From Gammaproteobacteria bacterium (GTDB lineage Bacteria > Pseudomonadota > Gammaproteobacteria > SG8-11), in NCBI GenBank assembly GCA_024641505.1, contig JAHECY010000004.1:1-64000 (forward strand): a DNA stretch of 64,000 nucleotides, in the 5' to 3' direction. Both the position numbers and the translations under genes were made by a program. Shown here piece after piece: positions 55,438-64,000 of the stretch. The first letter of the stretch is position 1. Each line of letters begins with the position of its first letter. The notes under the pieces were generated by a model that worked only from the letters and a program-made list of their open reading frames with translations, did no database searches and was not told the origin of the DNA.

Positions 55438-55614
55438 GCAATAGTCGCATCCCGACATCAACACAAAATTTCACCAAGACATCAGGTACGCAAATTCATG
55501 GCGCAATGTCTTGAAAAGAATTTATCCGTCCGGTCCTGGCGCCCTGGCGCGATAACCGGAGTTGCATACGGGCGGATGCGAATCATACATCCCTCGGCAT
55601 AGGTGTCCTTGCGT

Positions 55615-56742
55615 ATGTGCAGAAAGCTCTCAACAGTGTTGTGGCCCCTGGTGGCGGGTTTGGGTCTGGGCGTGGCGCAGGCGCCCTGGGCGCAAGACGA
55701 GTTACAGTTGTTTTTTGGTTATTACGCCGATGACAGCGGCTTGACCGTGCAGTCACCGAGCATTCGTTTGGGTAAAATGCTGTCCGAAGCAAATACATTC
55801 GGTATTAAATACACCCGTGAAAAATTCAATAAGGAGGCTCCCGCAAACGCGGTTGACGCGGTGAGCGGCGCCACCACGGTTGCCGGTGGCTCAGGCAGCG
55901 GTTTCAGCGAAGTACGCCATGAATGGGTGCTTACCGACAGCCATAACTTTGGGGATACCGCTGTGACCGGCGGAGTATTTTTCAGCGAGGAAACTGATTT
56001 CAAATCCGAGGGGGTGTCGCTGGCCCTGTCGCGCCAGATGTTGCGCAACAATCTCACGCTTACCGGCATGTATAACTACACCGGTGATGAAATCGACAAA
56101 CATGATGCCGTGGCATCAGAAAAATTTCCCAGAACCAAAGAGGTTAATGGCCTAACATTGGCGGCAACCCAGATCGTCAATCCCGTGCTGGTTGTGGTCG
56201 GTGGTTATAGCTATGCAGCGGTGGAGGGTTATCAGAGTCAGCCGTTGCGCAAGATTTCCATTGATCAAGAGGTATCCGGTGGCGGTGGCACGGTATCTTA
56301 TGTCTATGAAGAAAGGCACCCGCGACAACGTGAACGTCAGACGTTGTTCTTTCGCGCCAAGCAATACTTTCAGACGCGCACCAGCGCGGATGTCAATTTA
56401 TCCTATTACCGCGATGACTGGGGCGTGGATGCCTCGGCTGTCGATATCAAGCTGCAGCAATACTTGCATCCGATGTTGATAGTGCGCGGACGCATGCGTT
56501 ATTACCACCAGAGCGCCGCAGATTTTTATCGGGAATCCTATGCCATGCCCCAGGACCTGATGACTGCCGATTCCCGGTTGCGACAATTTGACACCTTACT
56601 TTCGGGGGTCAAGCTGTTATACGCTTGGGACAATCTGGGATGGCGGGGTTGGTCTACGTCCCTGAATTACGAGCGCTATCGGGAAACACGGCAGGGACTT
56701 AAGGCGGATATCCTCATGTTGAGTATTAAAGCTCCGCTTTGA
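55615..56742 (+). CDS. DUF3570 outer-membrane barrel protein
   Basis: A 375-aa protein with AGGTG 9 nt before ATG 55615 and a signal peptide ending PWA near residue 26. Many alternating strands (YYADDSGLTVQSPSIRLG, LTGMYNYTG, RTSADVNLSYYRDDWG) and the terminal ADILMLSIKAPL fit a beta-barrel; DUF3570 is the family. DUF3570 and DUF4266 genes commonly travel together, sometimes with ApbE and thioredoxin genes, which are absent here. GTG 55603 is a second start. Confidence 0.78.
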   Translation: MCRKLSTVLWPLVAGLGLGVAQAPWAQDELQLFFGYYADDSGLTVQSPSIRLGKMLSEANTFGIKYTREKFNKEAPANAVDAVSGATTVAGGSGSGFSEVRHEWVLTDSHNFGDTAVTGGVFFSEETDFKSEGVSLALSRQMLRNNLTLTGMYNYTGDEIDKHDAVASEKFPRTKEVNGLTLAATQIVNPVLVVVGGYSYAAVEGYQSQPLRKISIDQEVSGGGGTVSYVYEERHPRQRERQTLFFRAKQYFQTRTSADVNLSYYRDDWGVDASAVDIKLQQYLHPMLIVRGRMRYYHQSAADFYRESYAMPQDLMTADSRLRQFDTLLSGVKLLYAWDNLGWRGWSTSLNYERYRETRQGLKADILMLSIKAPL

Positions 56743-56797
56743 GCAAACAAAATCGTATATCGTCAGTTCCCGTCGATAGAGTGTAGACTTCACGATT

Positions 56798-57499
56798 ATG
56801 GAATTAACCCTGCCGCTCGCATTTACCATTGGTCTGTTCAGCACCTTGCATTGTGTAGGTATGTGCGGGGGCGTTATCGGTACCTTGAGCATGAGTCTGG
56901 CGCCGCACATACGAAATCACCGGCTAAAGCTGCTGGGTTTTGTGCTGGTTTACAGTGTGGGGCGTATTTCCAGTTATGCTGTGGCGGGATTTGTCCTGGC
57001 ATTGGCGGGCAGCGAAATATTTAATGCGCTCAGCCCCCAGTACGGGCACCATGCCCTCACCTGGTTATCGTCGTTGCTGATCGGCTTGATAGGCGTGTAT
57101 CTGGCGGGCTGGTTTCCCGGGCTCAATCGTCTGGAACGCCTGGGGCAGCCTTTGTGGCGGAAAATTGAGCCCATCGGCAGGCGTTTGCTGCCGGTATCGA
57201 CACTGACTCACGCCTATGTGTTCGGATCGATTTGGGGTTGGTTGCCTTGTGGTCTGGTGTATACCACCTTGTTATGGGCGGCTTCGGCGGGCAGTGGCAT
57301 GGAGGGCGCCTTGATGATGCTGGCGTTTGGATTGGGGACTTTACCTGTGGTGCTTGCCGCGGGTATGCTCACGAGTGGTTTGCTCAGGTATTTGCGGATG
57401 TCGGCAACGCGACGTTATGCGGGCATGGTAATGATAGGTTTGGCCGTGCTCAGCGTTTGGTATGAATCGCAAACACATACCGCACACCTGCATCATTAA
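56798..57499 (+). CDS. TauE/SafE-type membrane transporter (COG2836-like)
   Basis: A 233-aa inner-membrane protein with six predicted helices. The FSTLHCVGMCGGV motif (Cys19, Cys23) and the WLPCGLVYTTL motif near 155 are characteristic of the small TauE/SafE-like subfamily linked to copper delivery and cytochrome oxidase assembly. The C-terminus is His-rich (THTAHLHH). A metal role is inference. It sits 55 nt after the DUF3570 gene and 24 nt before a sigma-54 activator. Confidence 0.85.
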   Translation: MELTLPLAFTIGLFSTLHCVGMCGGVIGTLSMSLAPHIRNHRLKLLGFVLVYSVGRISSYAVAGFVLALAGSEIFNALSPQYGHHALTWLSSLLIGLIGVYLAGWFPGLNRLERLGQPLWRKIEPIGRRLLPVSTLTHAYVFGSIWGWLPCGLVYTTLLWAASAGSGMEGALMMLAFGLGTLPVVLAAGMLTSGLLRYLRMSATRRYAGMVMIGLAVLSVWYESQTHTAHLHH

Positions 57500-57523
57500 A
57501 ATAATTGCATAGGGCTCAGGGGC

Positions 57524-58501
57524 ATGAGTACAGAATTTGATCGCTTAATTGGCGCATCGCCGGAACTGCAAAATGTTATCAACGCCGCCCGCGTGGTGGC
57601 CGTTACCGATGTCACCGTGCTGATTCAGGGGGAGAGCGGTACCGGCAAGGAACTACTGGCACAAGCGCTGCACGCCGCCAGCCGCCGGGCCAAACGTACC
57701 TTGATCACCATCAATTGCGCGGCACTTCCGGAAGCTCTGGTAGAGTCGGAATTATTCGGGCACCGCAAAGGCGCTTTTACCGGCGCTACTCAGGATTATC
57801 TCGGACGCATCCGGGCCGCGCAGGGTGGCACGGTGTTTCTCGATGAAGTCGGCGAACTTTCATTGCCGGTGCAGGCAAAATTATTGCGCTTCCTGGAAAC
57901 CGGTGAATGCCAGCCCGTAGGCGCCACGGGCGTGGTGGCGACCGATGTCAGAGTCATTGCCGCCACCAATAGCGATCTGGCCGCGCGCGTGCAATCCGGT
58001 CACTTTCGCGGGGACCTGTATTATCGATTGCACGTGGTACCGATGGAATTGCCGCCCTTGCGGCAGCGGCGCGGCGACATTGTACCCTTGCTCGCCCATT
58101 GTTTGCGCTATTTCAGCAGTCACCATCAGGTGCCGGCGCCAGAATTCAGCCGGGATGCGCTCCGCATCTTGAAAGCCTACGCTTGGCCAGGCAATGTGCG
58201 TGAATTGCGTAATCTTTGTGAACGCCTGGTGATATTGCTACCCGGGCAACACGTCGATGTGCAGAATCTGCCACAGAACCTGGTCCAGGCCGCGCGTGAC
58301 ACGGGTCGCATATTGCCGTTGGCGGCGCGTGCGCCGTTTGCCGCTATCGCTGATGTGGAGAAAGCCATGTTACGGGATGCCTTGTATCATTTTGCCGGCA
58401 ATCAAAGTCAGGCGGCCCGCTCGTTGGGTCTATCCCGTGATGCGTTCTTGTACCGATTGAAAAAATATGGAATACATTATCAGGTTTCCCTGACGCACTG
58501 A
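57524..58501 (+). CDS. sensor-less sigma-54 activator (bEBP)
   Basis: A 325-aa enhancer-binding protein of AAA+ plus Fis-type helix-turn-helix only, like PspF; it has no REC, GAF or PAS domain. Walker A GESGTGKE (36-43), the sigma-54 contact GAFTGA (83-88), Walker B TVFLDE (103-108), R-finger region YRLHVVP and HTH (NQSQAARSLGLSRDAFLYRL, about 290-312) are intact. Its activity must be set by a partner, by its own level or be constitutive. As the last gene of the cluster with a sigma-54 promoter upstream, it probably acts on that promoter. Confidence 0.92.
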   Translation: MSTEFDRLIGASPELQNVINAARVVAVTDVTVLIQGESGTGKELLAQALHAASRRAKRTLITINCAALPEALVESELFGHRKGAFTGATQDYLGRIRAAQGGTVFLDEVGELSLPVQAKLLRFLETGECQPVGATGVVATDVRVIAATNSDLAARVQSGHFRGDLYYRLHVVPMELPPLRQRRGDIVPLLAHCLRYFSSHHQVPAPEFSRDALRILKAYAWPGNVRELRNLCERLVILLPGQHVDVQNLPQNLVQAARDTGRILPLAARAPFAAIADVEKAMLRDALYHFAGNQSQAARSLGLSRDAFLYRLKKYGIHYQVSLTH

Positions 58502-58708
58502 AGATTCCCGGGGGCTGAATCCGACACCATCGCTGTTGGTGCGTGCTGAGCAGACCGTTCCTGGAATATGTTGTTTTGGCCGGTTACCGCTGGAAAAAAG
58601 CGGAAAAATAGTTGCCGCACGATATATCAAAGTCGCTTTATATTATTAATAAAGATATATGTGACGCCGTTAACTCTCCTGTGCAAATTAATGCCTGGAG
58701 TATGCATT

Positions 58709-59500
58709 ATGGGTGTCCGTAATTCTTTTCTGTCTTCCATCACACTGCTTGTGATAACTGCATCGCAAAATTTCGTGTTTGCATCTTATGATGATGGATT
58801 GACGGCCTATGCCGCCGGCGATTTTGATACTGCAGCCAAGGAGTTTATGACGGCGGCAGCGGCGGGCGACGCCGGCGCGGCGCACATGTTATCGAAAATG
58901 TATCAGGAGCACCGTGGTGTACCAGCGGACGCGGCACTGGCCTTTAAATGGACCATGGCCGCAGCCGAGGAAGGTATTGCTCAGGCGCAATATCAGTTGG
59001 CGGGTCTCTATGAATCCGGTGCGCAGGGGGAGCCCAACTATGAAGCGGCGGTCTTGTGGTATCACCGGGCGGCTCAACAGGGTTACCCGTTGGCGTATTA
59101 CAAGCTGGCGCACCTTTATACCGAGGGGCTAGGCGTCGAGGCAAGCAAGGAACAGGGGCGTTTGTTGTTTGGAAAAGCGGCGTCGGAACTGGACGTGCAT
59201 GCTCAAAAAGGCGATGCCCAGTCGCAAGACGTGCTGGCAAGCATGTATGAAAAGGGTATGGGAGTAGGCCGGGATCTTGACAAGGCCTTGTACTGGTATC
59301 GGCGTGCAGCCAATCAAGGATTGGCGACTGCGGAACTGAACATGGCTCGCATGTATATCAAGGGCAGGGGTGTTGCGCGCAGCACGGAAACCGCGTTGAA
59401 ATGGTTGCGGCAGGCCGCGGATCACGGCTCCCTGCATGCGCAGCAGATCGTGGCGGCGCATGCTGCGCGTGGCGAGGCCAGTCTGGCCAGTCTGGATTAA
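58709..59500 (+). CDS. Sel1-repeat exported protein
   Basis: A 263-aa protein with GGAG 8 nt before ATG 58709 and a signal peptide ending VFA near 25. Five to six Sel1 repeats of about 36 residues follow (for example AQAQYQLAGLYESG, PLAYYKLAHLYTEGLG, ALYWYRRAANQG), a scaffold for protein-protein contacts. The 207-nt region before it contains only a small CACCA...TGGTG hairpin near 58526. The partner is unknown. Confidence 0.85.
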   Translation: MGVRNSFLSSITLLVITASQNFVFASYDDGLTAYAAGDFDTAAKEFMTAAAAGDAGAAHMLSKMYQEHRGVPADAALAFKWTMAAAEEGIAQAQYQLAGLYESGAQGEPNYEAAVLWYHRAAQQGYPLAYYKLAHLYTEGLGVEASKEQGRLLFGKAASELDVHAQKGDAQSQDVLASMYEKGMGVGRDLDKALYWYRRAANQGLATAELNMARMYIKGRGVARSTETALKWLRQAADHGSLHAQQIVAAHAARGEASLASLD

Positions 59501-59527
59501 TTCTGCATCTGGCCGTGCGCGCCGGAT

Positions 59528-60421
59528 TTAGTAGAGTTTTATTTCGCCCGCGGGGCGAGTTCGAAATCTTTTATACCCCCACTGATACTGCTCCGGTAAT
59601 GCGCGCACGCATTGTTCCACACCCTGGTTTAATGCGGCGACGGCAATTGCCAGGTCCCGGTGGCTGATGTCAGGGTGTCCTGGAATAAAATGCAGGTGAT
59701 AACCGCGGCCTTGGGGCAGGCGTTGCGCATAGCCGAACAGCACCTGGGCGCCGGTCTTTTGCGCGAGACGCGGCAACAGACTCATGGTGTTGGCGGCGAT
59801 ACCAAAAAATGGCGCGAACAAACCCGCGCCTCCTCGGCCGGGATCCTGATCCGGCAATATGCCCACGCATTCATTTTCATGCAGCAGTTGAAACAGGGTT
59901 TTAATGCCTTTGGGGGTAGTGGCTGCCAGTTTTGCACCAAAGCGGGTGCGCACTTTCTGGATAAAGCTATCCATTTCCGGCAAACGCGGCGGGCGGTACA
60001 AATTGGTGATCGGCACCACGGTGTTGATGTAATGCCCCAGGATTTCCCAACTGCCCAGGTGCGGTGCAGCGACGATGATGCCTTTACCCTGTTGCAGTCC
60101 CTGGCGTAGATATTCACCACCGCTGACCTGAGATACCAGGCGTAAAATCTCCGGTTCCGGCCAGTACCACAAAGGACCGTTTTCACACAGCGTTTTACCG
60201 ACTTCGATCAAGCTGGCGCGCGCCAGGGCTTGTCTTTGCGGCGGCGACCAGTCGGGAAAGCACAGATTGATGTTGCAGCGGGTAACAGCGCGCAGGCGAT
60301 TGGGGAAAAGGTAATACATACGACCGATGATCGCACCCAATGCGTGATTAAATGGCAGGGGCAGCAGGGCCAGTGCGCGCAGCAATGTGGTCACCAGAAA
60401 CAGCCGAGAATCGGAGAGCAT
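59528..60421 (-). CDS. LpxL/HtrB-type lipid A acyltransferase
   Basis: A 297-aa lysophospholipid/lipid A acyltransferase with an N-terminal membrane anchor (about 5-35). The catalytic HxxxxE is HLGSWE (His121, Glu126), followed by the substrate motif TNLYRPPR and the conserved PDQDPGRGGAGLFAPFFG. It adds a secondary acyl chain to lipid A or a related lipid; which member (LpxL, LpxM, others) is not settled. It is divergent from the rhodanese gene. Confidence 0.88.
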   Translation of the reverse strand: MLSDSRLFLVTTLLRALALLPLPFNHALGAIIGRMYYLFPNRLRAVTRCNINLCFPDWSPPQRQALARASLIEVGKTLCENGPLWYWPEPEILRLVSQVSGGEYLRQGLQQGKGIIVAAPHLGSWEILGHYINTVVPITNLYRPPRLPEMDSFIQKVRTRFGAKLAATTPKGIKTLFQLLHENECVGILPDQDPGRGGAGLFAPFFGIAANTMSLLPRLAQKTGAQVLFGYAQRLPQGRGYHLHFIPGHPDISHRDLAIAVAALNQGVEQCVRALPEQYQWGYKRFRTRPAGEIKLY

Positions 60422-60592
60422 CGCAGGTTTCTACGTAGTGTGGGGTAATTTCAATAAACGTAATCAATACGCCGGAATCTCAATGATACACCATCCCCGA
60501 TGATTCACCATCCTGGATCAGCGTTTGCGTATTTTCCGCGGCGGCTGTCTTGGCCTATACTGTATTTTTGACGGACACCTGCAGACAGGATA

Positions 60593-60600
60593 CCCCCCCC
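60593..60600. repeat. C8 homopolymer before the rhodanese start
   Basis: Eight consecutive C between AGGA and ATG 60602, sitting in the ribosome-site spacer. Such tracts can slip and change translation efficiency; whether this one does is unknown. Confidence 0.5.
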
Positions 60601-60601
60601 A

Positions 60602-61033
60602 ATGAGTAAGAAAAAAGATTTGAAAGAAATTACTCCGCCGGAAGCCTATAAGTTAATTCAAGAGAGTCCACGGGCGGTTTTGATCGATATTCGTTCGTCC
60701 ATGGAATTTCTTTTTGTCGGACATCCCGCCGGCGCTGTTCACGTTCCCTGGATTGACGAGCCGGATTGGGTGATCAATCCGCAATTCGCCGCGCAGATTC
60801 GTAAGCTGATGTTGGGCGGAGTCGGCACGCAACACCCGGAAAGTGATGCGCCTATTATTCTCATCTGTCGCAGCGGGAAGCGATCCCGTGAAGCCGGTGA
60901 ATTCCTGCTGGAGCAGGGCTTGTCTGAAGTCTATAACGTCACCGAAGGGTTTGAGGGTGAACGCGATGAACAACATCATCGCAGCACCTTGGGCGGGTGG
61001 CGGTTTCATGGGCTGCCCTGGGAGCAATGTTAA
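60602..61033 (+). CDS. rhodanese-domain protein
   Basis: A 143-aa single-domain rhodanese, cytoplasmic. The active-site loop is CRSGKRS with Cys89, and the acidic lead VLIDIRSSMEF near 27 is typical. A 25-residue insertion (about 52-76, DEPDWVINPQFAAQIRKLM) is characteristic of a subfamily found in sulfur-oxidising bacteria. It transfers sulfane sulfur; the partner is unknown. AGGA is 12 nt from the ATG with a C8 tract between. Confidence 0.87.
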   Translation: MSKKKDLKEITPPEAYKLIQESPRAVLIDIRSSMEFLFVGHPAGAVHVPWIDEPDWVINPQFAAQIRKLMLGGVGTQHPESDAPIILICRSGKRSREAGEFLLEQGLSEVYNVTEGFEGERDEQHHRSTLGGWRFHGLPWEQC

Positions 61034-61470
61034 GGGTGTGCGGGGTTATGTAAAAAAATAATTTTTATTTTACATAGTCAGGGAAGACCTGATCGTTTGC
61101 GTTCTTGAATGTACATCTGTTATTTATGTTTTGGAAATGCGGCGGGCATGAATGAATTTGCCCAACGTTCCCGCAGATAACACGTTGCTTCATGTCAATT
61201 TTTTCAGAATACGATGGTCAATCCACTGCCATCTACCTTCTGGATTTCATGCGTGTCTTTTTAATGTGGCCCTCAGATTCCCTGTGTTAAGCTGGCGGAC
61301 GGACTGTGCTGGCCCGGTAATTCGCAGGTACACAATTGACGTTAGCGTTGTGTGGTGGGTTTTATCAATGGCCGGTAAGCTGCCTGGTGACCATCAGCAC
61401 TTATACATGTCCAACATGTTTATTATTTATTGAAGTAAAAAAAACGCGTTTCGCAGTGAGGGGGTAAGTC
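61034..61470 (+). promoter_or_regulatory. intergenic region with A/T palindrome
   Basis: 437 nt, lower in GC than its neighbours. TATGTAAAA (61047-61055) and TTTTACATA (61068-61076) form a perfect 9-bp inverted repeat just past the rhodanese stop, a weak terminator or a protein site. A weak sigma-70-like pair (TTGACG 61336-61341 and TTTTAT 61360-61365, 18-nt spacer) precedes the next gene, whose ribosome site is GAGGGGG. A 93-codon frame at 61152 lacks a ribosome site. Confidence 0.35.
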
Positions 61471-62124
61471 ATGGTTTCTGTATTGTATTCCCGGTTTCTG
61501 ATTATTTCAGGTTTGGTCCTGGTGGTGAATTTTTCTGCATTAGCCGCCGAGGGCATGCCGGGTGGCGCCCCGTCCGCGGATAAAAACGCGGGCATGGATA
61601 TGACCGCGCCGGTCATCGATCACCAGTTCCGGCAAAAAATACGTATCGCGCAAGGTACGCCGGTGGAAATCAGCGCGGTGGTCAAAGATGACGACGGCGT
61701 GAAGGCGGTGACGCTTTATTACCGAACCGTGGGTGGGGAGGAATATACCCGGGACACCATGCAGGCACAGGAAGGTGGCAAGTATTCGGTATTGATTCCC
61801 GCCGAAGGGGTGAGTGCCCCGGGTCTGGAATATTACATCCAGGCTGAAGACATGGTCGGCAATATGTCGTTCAAAGGGGCGACATTCTCACCGATTCAGT
61901 TGGTCGTCAAAGGTGAAGCGCCGCACGGGGCTACGATCAGCGTGTCCGGTTCTGATGAAGACAATGCCAGCGACAGCGGCTTATTTGCCAAGGACAAGAA
62001 ATGGTGGTGGGTCGCCGGCGGCGTATTGGTCACCGGCGCCATCTACGCGGCGTCGCAGGGGAATGACAATAACAAAGATTCCGGCAGCACCTCCGTCACC
62101 GTTACCGGACGCGTGCCGCAGTAA
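61471..62124 (+). CDS. exported Ig-like protein with C-terminal membrane segment
   Basis: A 217-aa protein with a strong ribosome site (GAGGGGG) and a signal peptide (to ALAA, about 26). A single Ig-like domain (APVIDHQF...ISAVVKDDDGVKAVTLYYRT...LEYYIQAEDMVGNMS) is followed by an acidic Ser-rich spacer and a membrane segment (WWWVAGGVLVTGAIYA, about 176-192), then a polar tail. I do not recognise a family. It is 55 nt upstream of a large lipoprotein and probably co-transcribed with it. Confidence 0.7.
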   Translation: MVSVLYSRFLIISGLVLVVNFSALAAEGMPGGAPSADKNAGMDMTAPVIDHQFRQKIRIAQGTPVEISAVVKDDDGVKAVTLYYRTVGGEEYTRDTMQAQEGGKYSVLIPAEGVSAPGLEYYIQAEDMVGNMSFKGATFSPIQLVVKGEAPHGATISVSGSDEDNASDSGLFAKDKKWWWVAGGVLVTGAIYAASQGNDNNKDSGSTSVTVTGRVPQ

Positions 62125-62179
62125 GCGCCGCGCTGCTGAACAATTTATAATTACAAATTTTTATCGGGAGTTTTGTTAA

Positions 62180-64000
62180 ATGATTGCGACGAGTCATGGA
62201 CCGAAGATCAGGGGAATTGCTTTGTGCTGTATGTTTGCCTTGTTGGCGGCATGCGCGGAGCGTAATGACAGTAACGCCAAACCGGGCGACGACGGTGTGA
62301 TATCAGCGCCGTTGCCCGTCAGCCTGGTGGCTGCGTTCAAGGACATTCAGCAGGGCACTCTGCGGGTGGTGCTGGTAGTGGACCGGGGTACTGTCAATGA
62401 GGCCAGTTACACCCTGGAAGACGTGACGCAACCAACCGCCGATACTTTCAGTGGTAAGTTGACGCAGGTAATAACGCCCGGATTTCATACTTTCGATCTC
62501 GAATATTATATTGTGGGTACTGGATTTGCCGGCGAGGAAGCCGAGGGAATCAAAGTAGGTGAAGCCCTTGGCAGTGGACCGTCGAATATCGCAAAGGGTA
62601 AGAATAATATCGTGGACTTCTCACGCGTTCCCGTCGATACCAGCATGGACGCCGATCAGGACACAATTCCGGATCTGATCGAGTTGCGATTGCGAACCAA
62701 CCCGCGGTCGGCGCAGGAGTTCCCCCAGTTTAATGTGTCCGGCGTGTCGCCAACCGATGGCGCCAGCGCTATTCCCGTCAATGCCGCGATCATCGTACAA
62801 TTTTCCGAAGCGTTGAATCGTGACACGATCAATAGCGACAATTTCACCGTGATCGGGTCGAACGGCGTGGCGGTAACTGGAACGTTCTCGGTGACCGATC
62901 CAACGCCGGACAGCGCGGCCAAAGTTACGTTTGCTTTGGGAGGCGCGAGCCTGCAATTCGGGACTGAATACTCGGTTCATTTGAATAACGCCATCCGTTC
63001 ATTGTCCGGGGCAGCGTTGGTGGCGATGGATTTCAAATTTACCACCGTCAACATTACCCCGCCCGTGACCCTTTCCGGGGTGCAGGTCGGCTATGAGGAG
63101 TTTGTTCCTGGTGGCGCTGCCGTCCAGTTCATTATTGCTGATCTGGTGCCGGGGAGCGTGTATGCGGTCGCATTAAACGGTTTGCAGCAAAACCTGAATA
63201 TGTCTTTGTTTTCTTCCAGCGCGTTCGCGAATGAAATTTGTGCTTCCAGGCAGAACGGTACGACCAGTGAAAGATGCGTGGTCAGCGCTGATAACAACGG
63301 TAATATCTATCTTCAAGTGGATGGCTCCCTGGCTACTGATCGTTCCCGGTTCATTCTGGATATGAACGAAATGAGTTCATTGAACGGCGTGTCCGGCAGC
63401 ACCACCGGAAATGTAGCTTTGGATGACAGCCGGTTATATATTTTGTCCGGTCTGCAAGCTGGTGCGGAAATCTTGCTGGAACTCACGGAACTTAGCGGTG
63501 ACGGCGATTTACTGGTATACGGCGATGATGGTTTCAGTAATCTGCTGTGTTCATCGCAGCGTCGAGGATTTTATTATTACGAGCCGCAGGCTTCGAGTGA
63601 AGGCTGTATCGCCGCGGCGGCTAATGGCGGTAATCTCTATATCAAGGTCTCCGGCCTTAACAGTCAGAAGAATCCCGATACCGCGGTGGATTACACGCTT
63701 TCCTGGGGCGCGCCGGAGATCGTAACTTTGGATGCTGTCACCGACACTTGGCCGCAATCACGGGCCGCCGGGGACCGAATTGTCACGTATTACCACATTA
63801 CGGGATTGGAACCGCAGACCGAGTATGTGCTGGAGGCCGTCACCACTAACGGATTTAGTTTGGAGCCACGGGTGCATGTTTACAGCGGGCCAAAATATGA
63901 CGACGCAACAGTGATTTGTCAAAACCTCTCGAGCTCCGGGACCTGTGTGATCACCTCCACGGCTGACAAGGATTTGTACGTGGTGGTGGATGCGGTGTTC
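62180..64000 (+). CDS. large Ig/PPC-like surface lipoprotein, truncated by the window end
   Basis: At least 607 codons, open to the window end. GGGAG precedes ATG 62180; the signal ends LLAAC. A Ca-binding-like segment (DADQDTIPDLIEL, about 156-168) is followed by a Big_5-type Ig domain (SPTDGASAIPVNAAIIVQFSEAL to DFKFTT, about 188-295) and then at least three beta-modules of about 100 residues with paired Cys (for example NEICAS...SERCVV and NLLCSS...EGCIAA), resembling the prepeptidase-C-terminal type. It is probably exposed on the surface. The C-terminus and any enzymatic domain lie outside the window. Confidence 0.72.
   Translation, partial: MIATSHGPKIRGIALCCMFALLAACAERNDSNAKPGDDGVISAPLPVSLVAAFKDIQQGTLRVVLVVDRGTVNEASYTLEDVTQPTADTFSGKLTQVITPGFHTFDLEYYIVGTGFAGEEAEGIKVGEALGSGPSNIAKGKNNIVDFSRVPVDTSMDADQDTIPDLIELRLRTNPRSAQEFPQFNVSGVSPTDGASAIPVNAAIIVQFSEALNRDTINSDNFTVIGSNGVAVTGTFSVTDPTPDSAAKVTFALGGASLQFGTEYSVHLNNAIRSLSGAALVAMDFKFTTVNITPPVTLSGVQVGYEEFVPGGAAVQFIIADLVPGSVYAVALNGLQQNLNMSLFSSSAFANEICASRQNGTTSERCVVSADNNGNIYLQVDGSLATDRSRFILDMNEMSSLNGVSGSTTGNVALDDSRLYILSGLQAGAEILLELTELSGDGDLLVYGDDGFSNLLCSSQRRGFYYYEPQASSEGCIAAAANGGNLYIKVSGLNSQKNPDTAVDYTLSWGAPEIVTLDAVTDTWPQSRAAGDRIVTYYHITGLEPQTEYVLEAVTTNGFSLEPRVHVYSGPKYDDATVICQNLSSSGTCVITSTADKDLYVVVDAVF

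Noticed and set aside
57470-57523. Second sigma-54 promoter before the activator gene (TTGCA near 57505)
   Set aside because: No GG at the required distance upstream of TTGCA.
61152-61433. 93-codon + strand frame
   Set aside because: No ribosome site, unusual composition and no recognisable features in an A/T-rich intergenic region.

Overview
The window looks like chromosomal DNA of a gammaproteobacterium, probably a Chromatiales-like lineage able to fix CO2. The run smg-dprA-lysM / def-fmt-rsmB-DUF4390-ntrY-ntrX-trkA-trkH is a typical gammaproteobacterial order. A class I phosphoribulokinase points to a Calvin cycle, and NsrR, a Crp/Fnr regulator, triheme c-type cytochromes and a hemerythrin-like protein fit a respiratory, redox-flexible cell. 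I see no insertion sequence, integrase, CRISPR array, rRNA or phage gene. The genus is inference.

Layout. 0.1-10.7 kb: DegQ-type protease, methyltransferase/lysA/LptM-like lipoprotein operon, esterase, a degenerate GGDEF protein, a candidate sRNA with promoter and terminator, a Crp/Fnr regulator, a small outer-membrane barrel, tRNA-Thr(CGT), a cysteine-free Fur homologue, and a zinc-ribbon/PfkB kinase/thiO operon. 10.8-13.6 kb: two ankyrin lipoproteins flanking a tandem pair of triheme cytochrome lipoproteins. 13.7-25.2 kb: trxA-rho, mtnB, a diguanylate cyclase, an LbtU-like porin, and a tas/DUF2846/LVIVD-propeller operon whose last gene is followed in frame by an untranslated-looking CXXCH stretch. 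25.6-33.6 kb: a complete fatty-acid beta-oxidation operon (acyl-CoA dehydrogenase, thiolase, bifunctional hydratase/dehydrogenase, acyl-CoA ligase, thioesterase). 33.6-42.4 kb: YiiX-like amidase, prkB, nsrR, topA, smg, dprA, lysM. 42.6-53.3 kb: translation-maturation genes, the NtrYX two-component pair and Trk potassium uptake.

The most interesting part is 53.26-58.50 kb: a DUF4266 Cys-rich lipoprotein, a Met/His-rich beta-propeller lipoprotein, a DUF3570 outer-membrane barrel, a TauE/SafE membrane protein and a sensor-less sigma-54 activator. In front of it lie a near-consensus -24/-12 element (53360-53375) and, about 110 bp upstream of the predicted start, a 42-bp palindrome made of two GTG-N6-CAC sites. 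This has the architecture of a self-contained sigma-54-controlled envelope system, plausibly for metal (copper) handling or envelope electron transfer; the function is inference.

58.7-64 kb: a Sel1 protein, a lipid A-type acyltransferase, a rhodanese and two surface/secreted Ig-like proteins, the last running off the window end.
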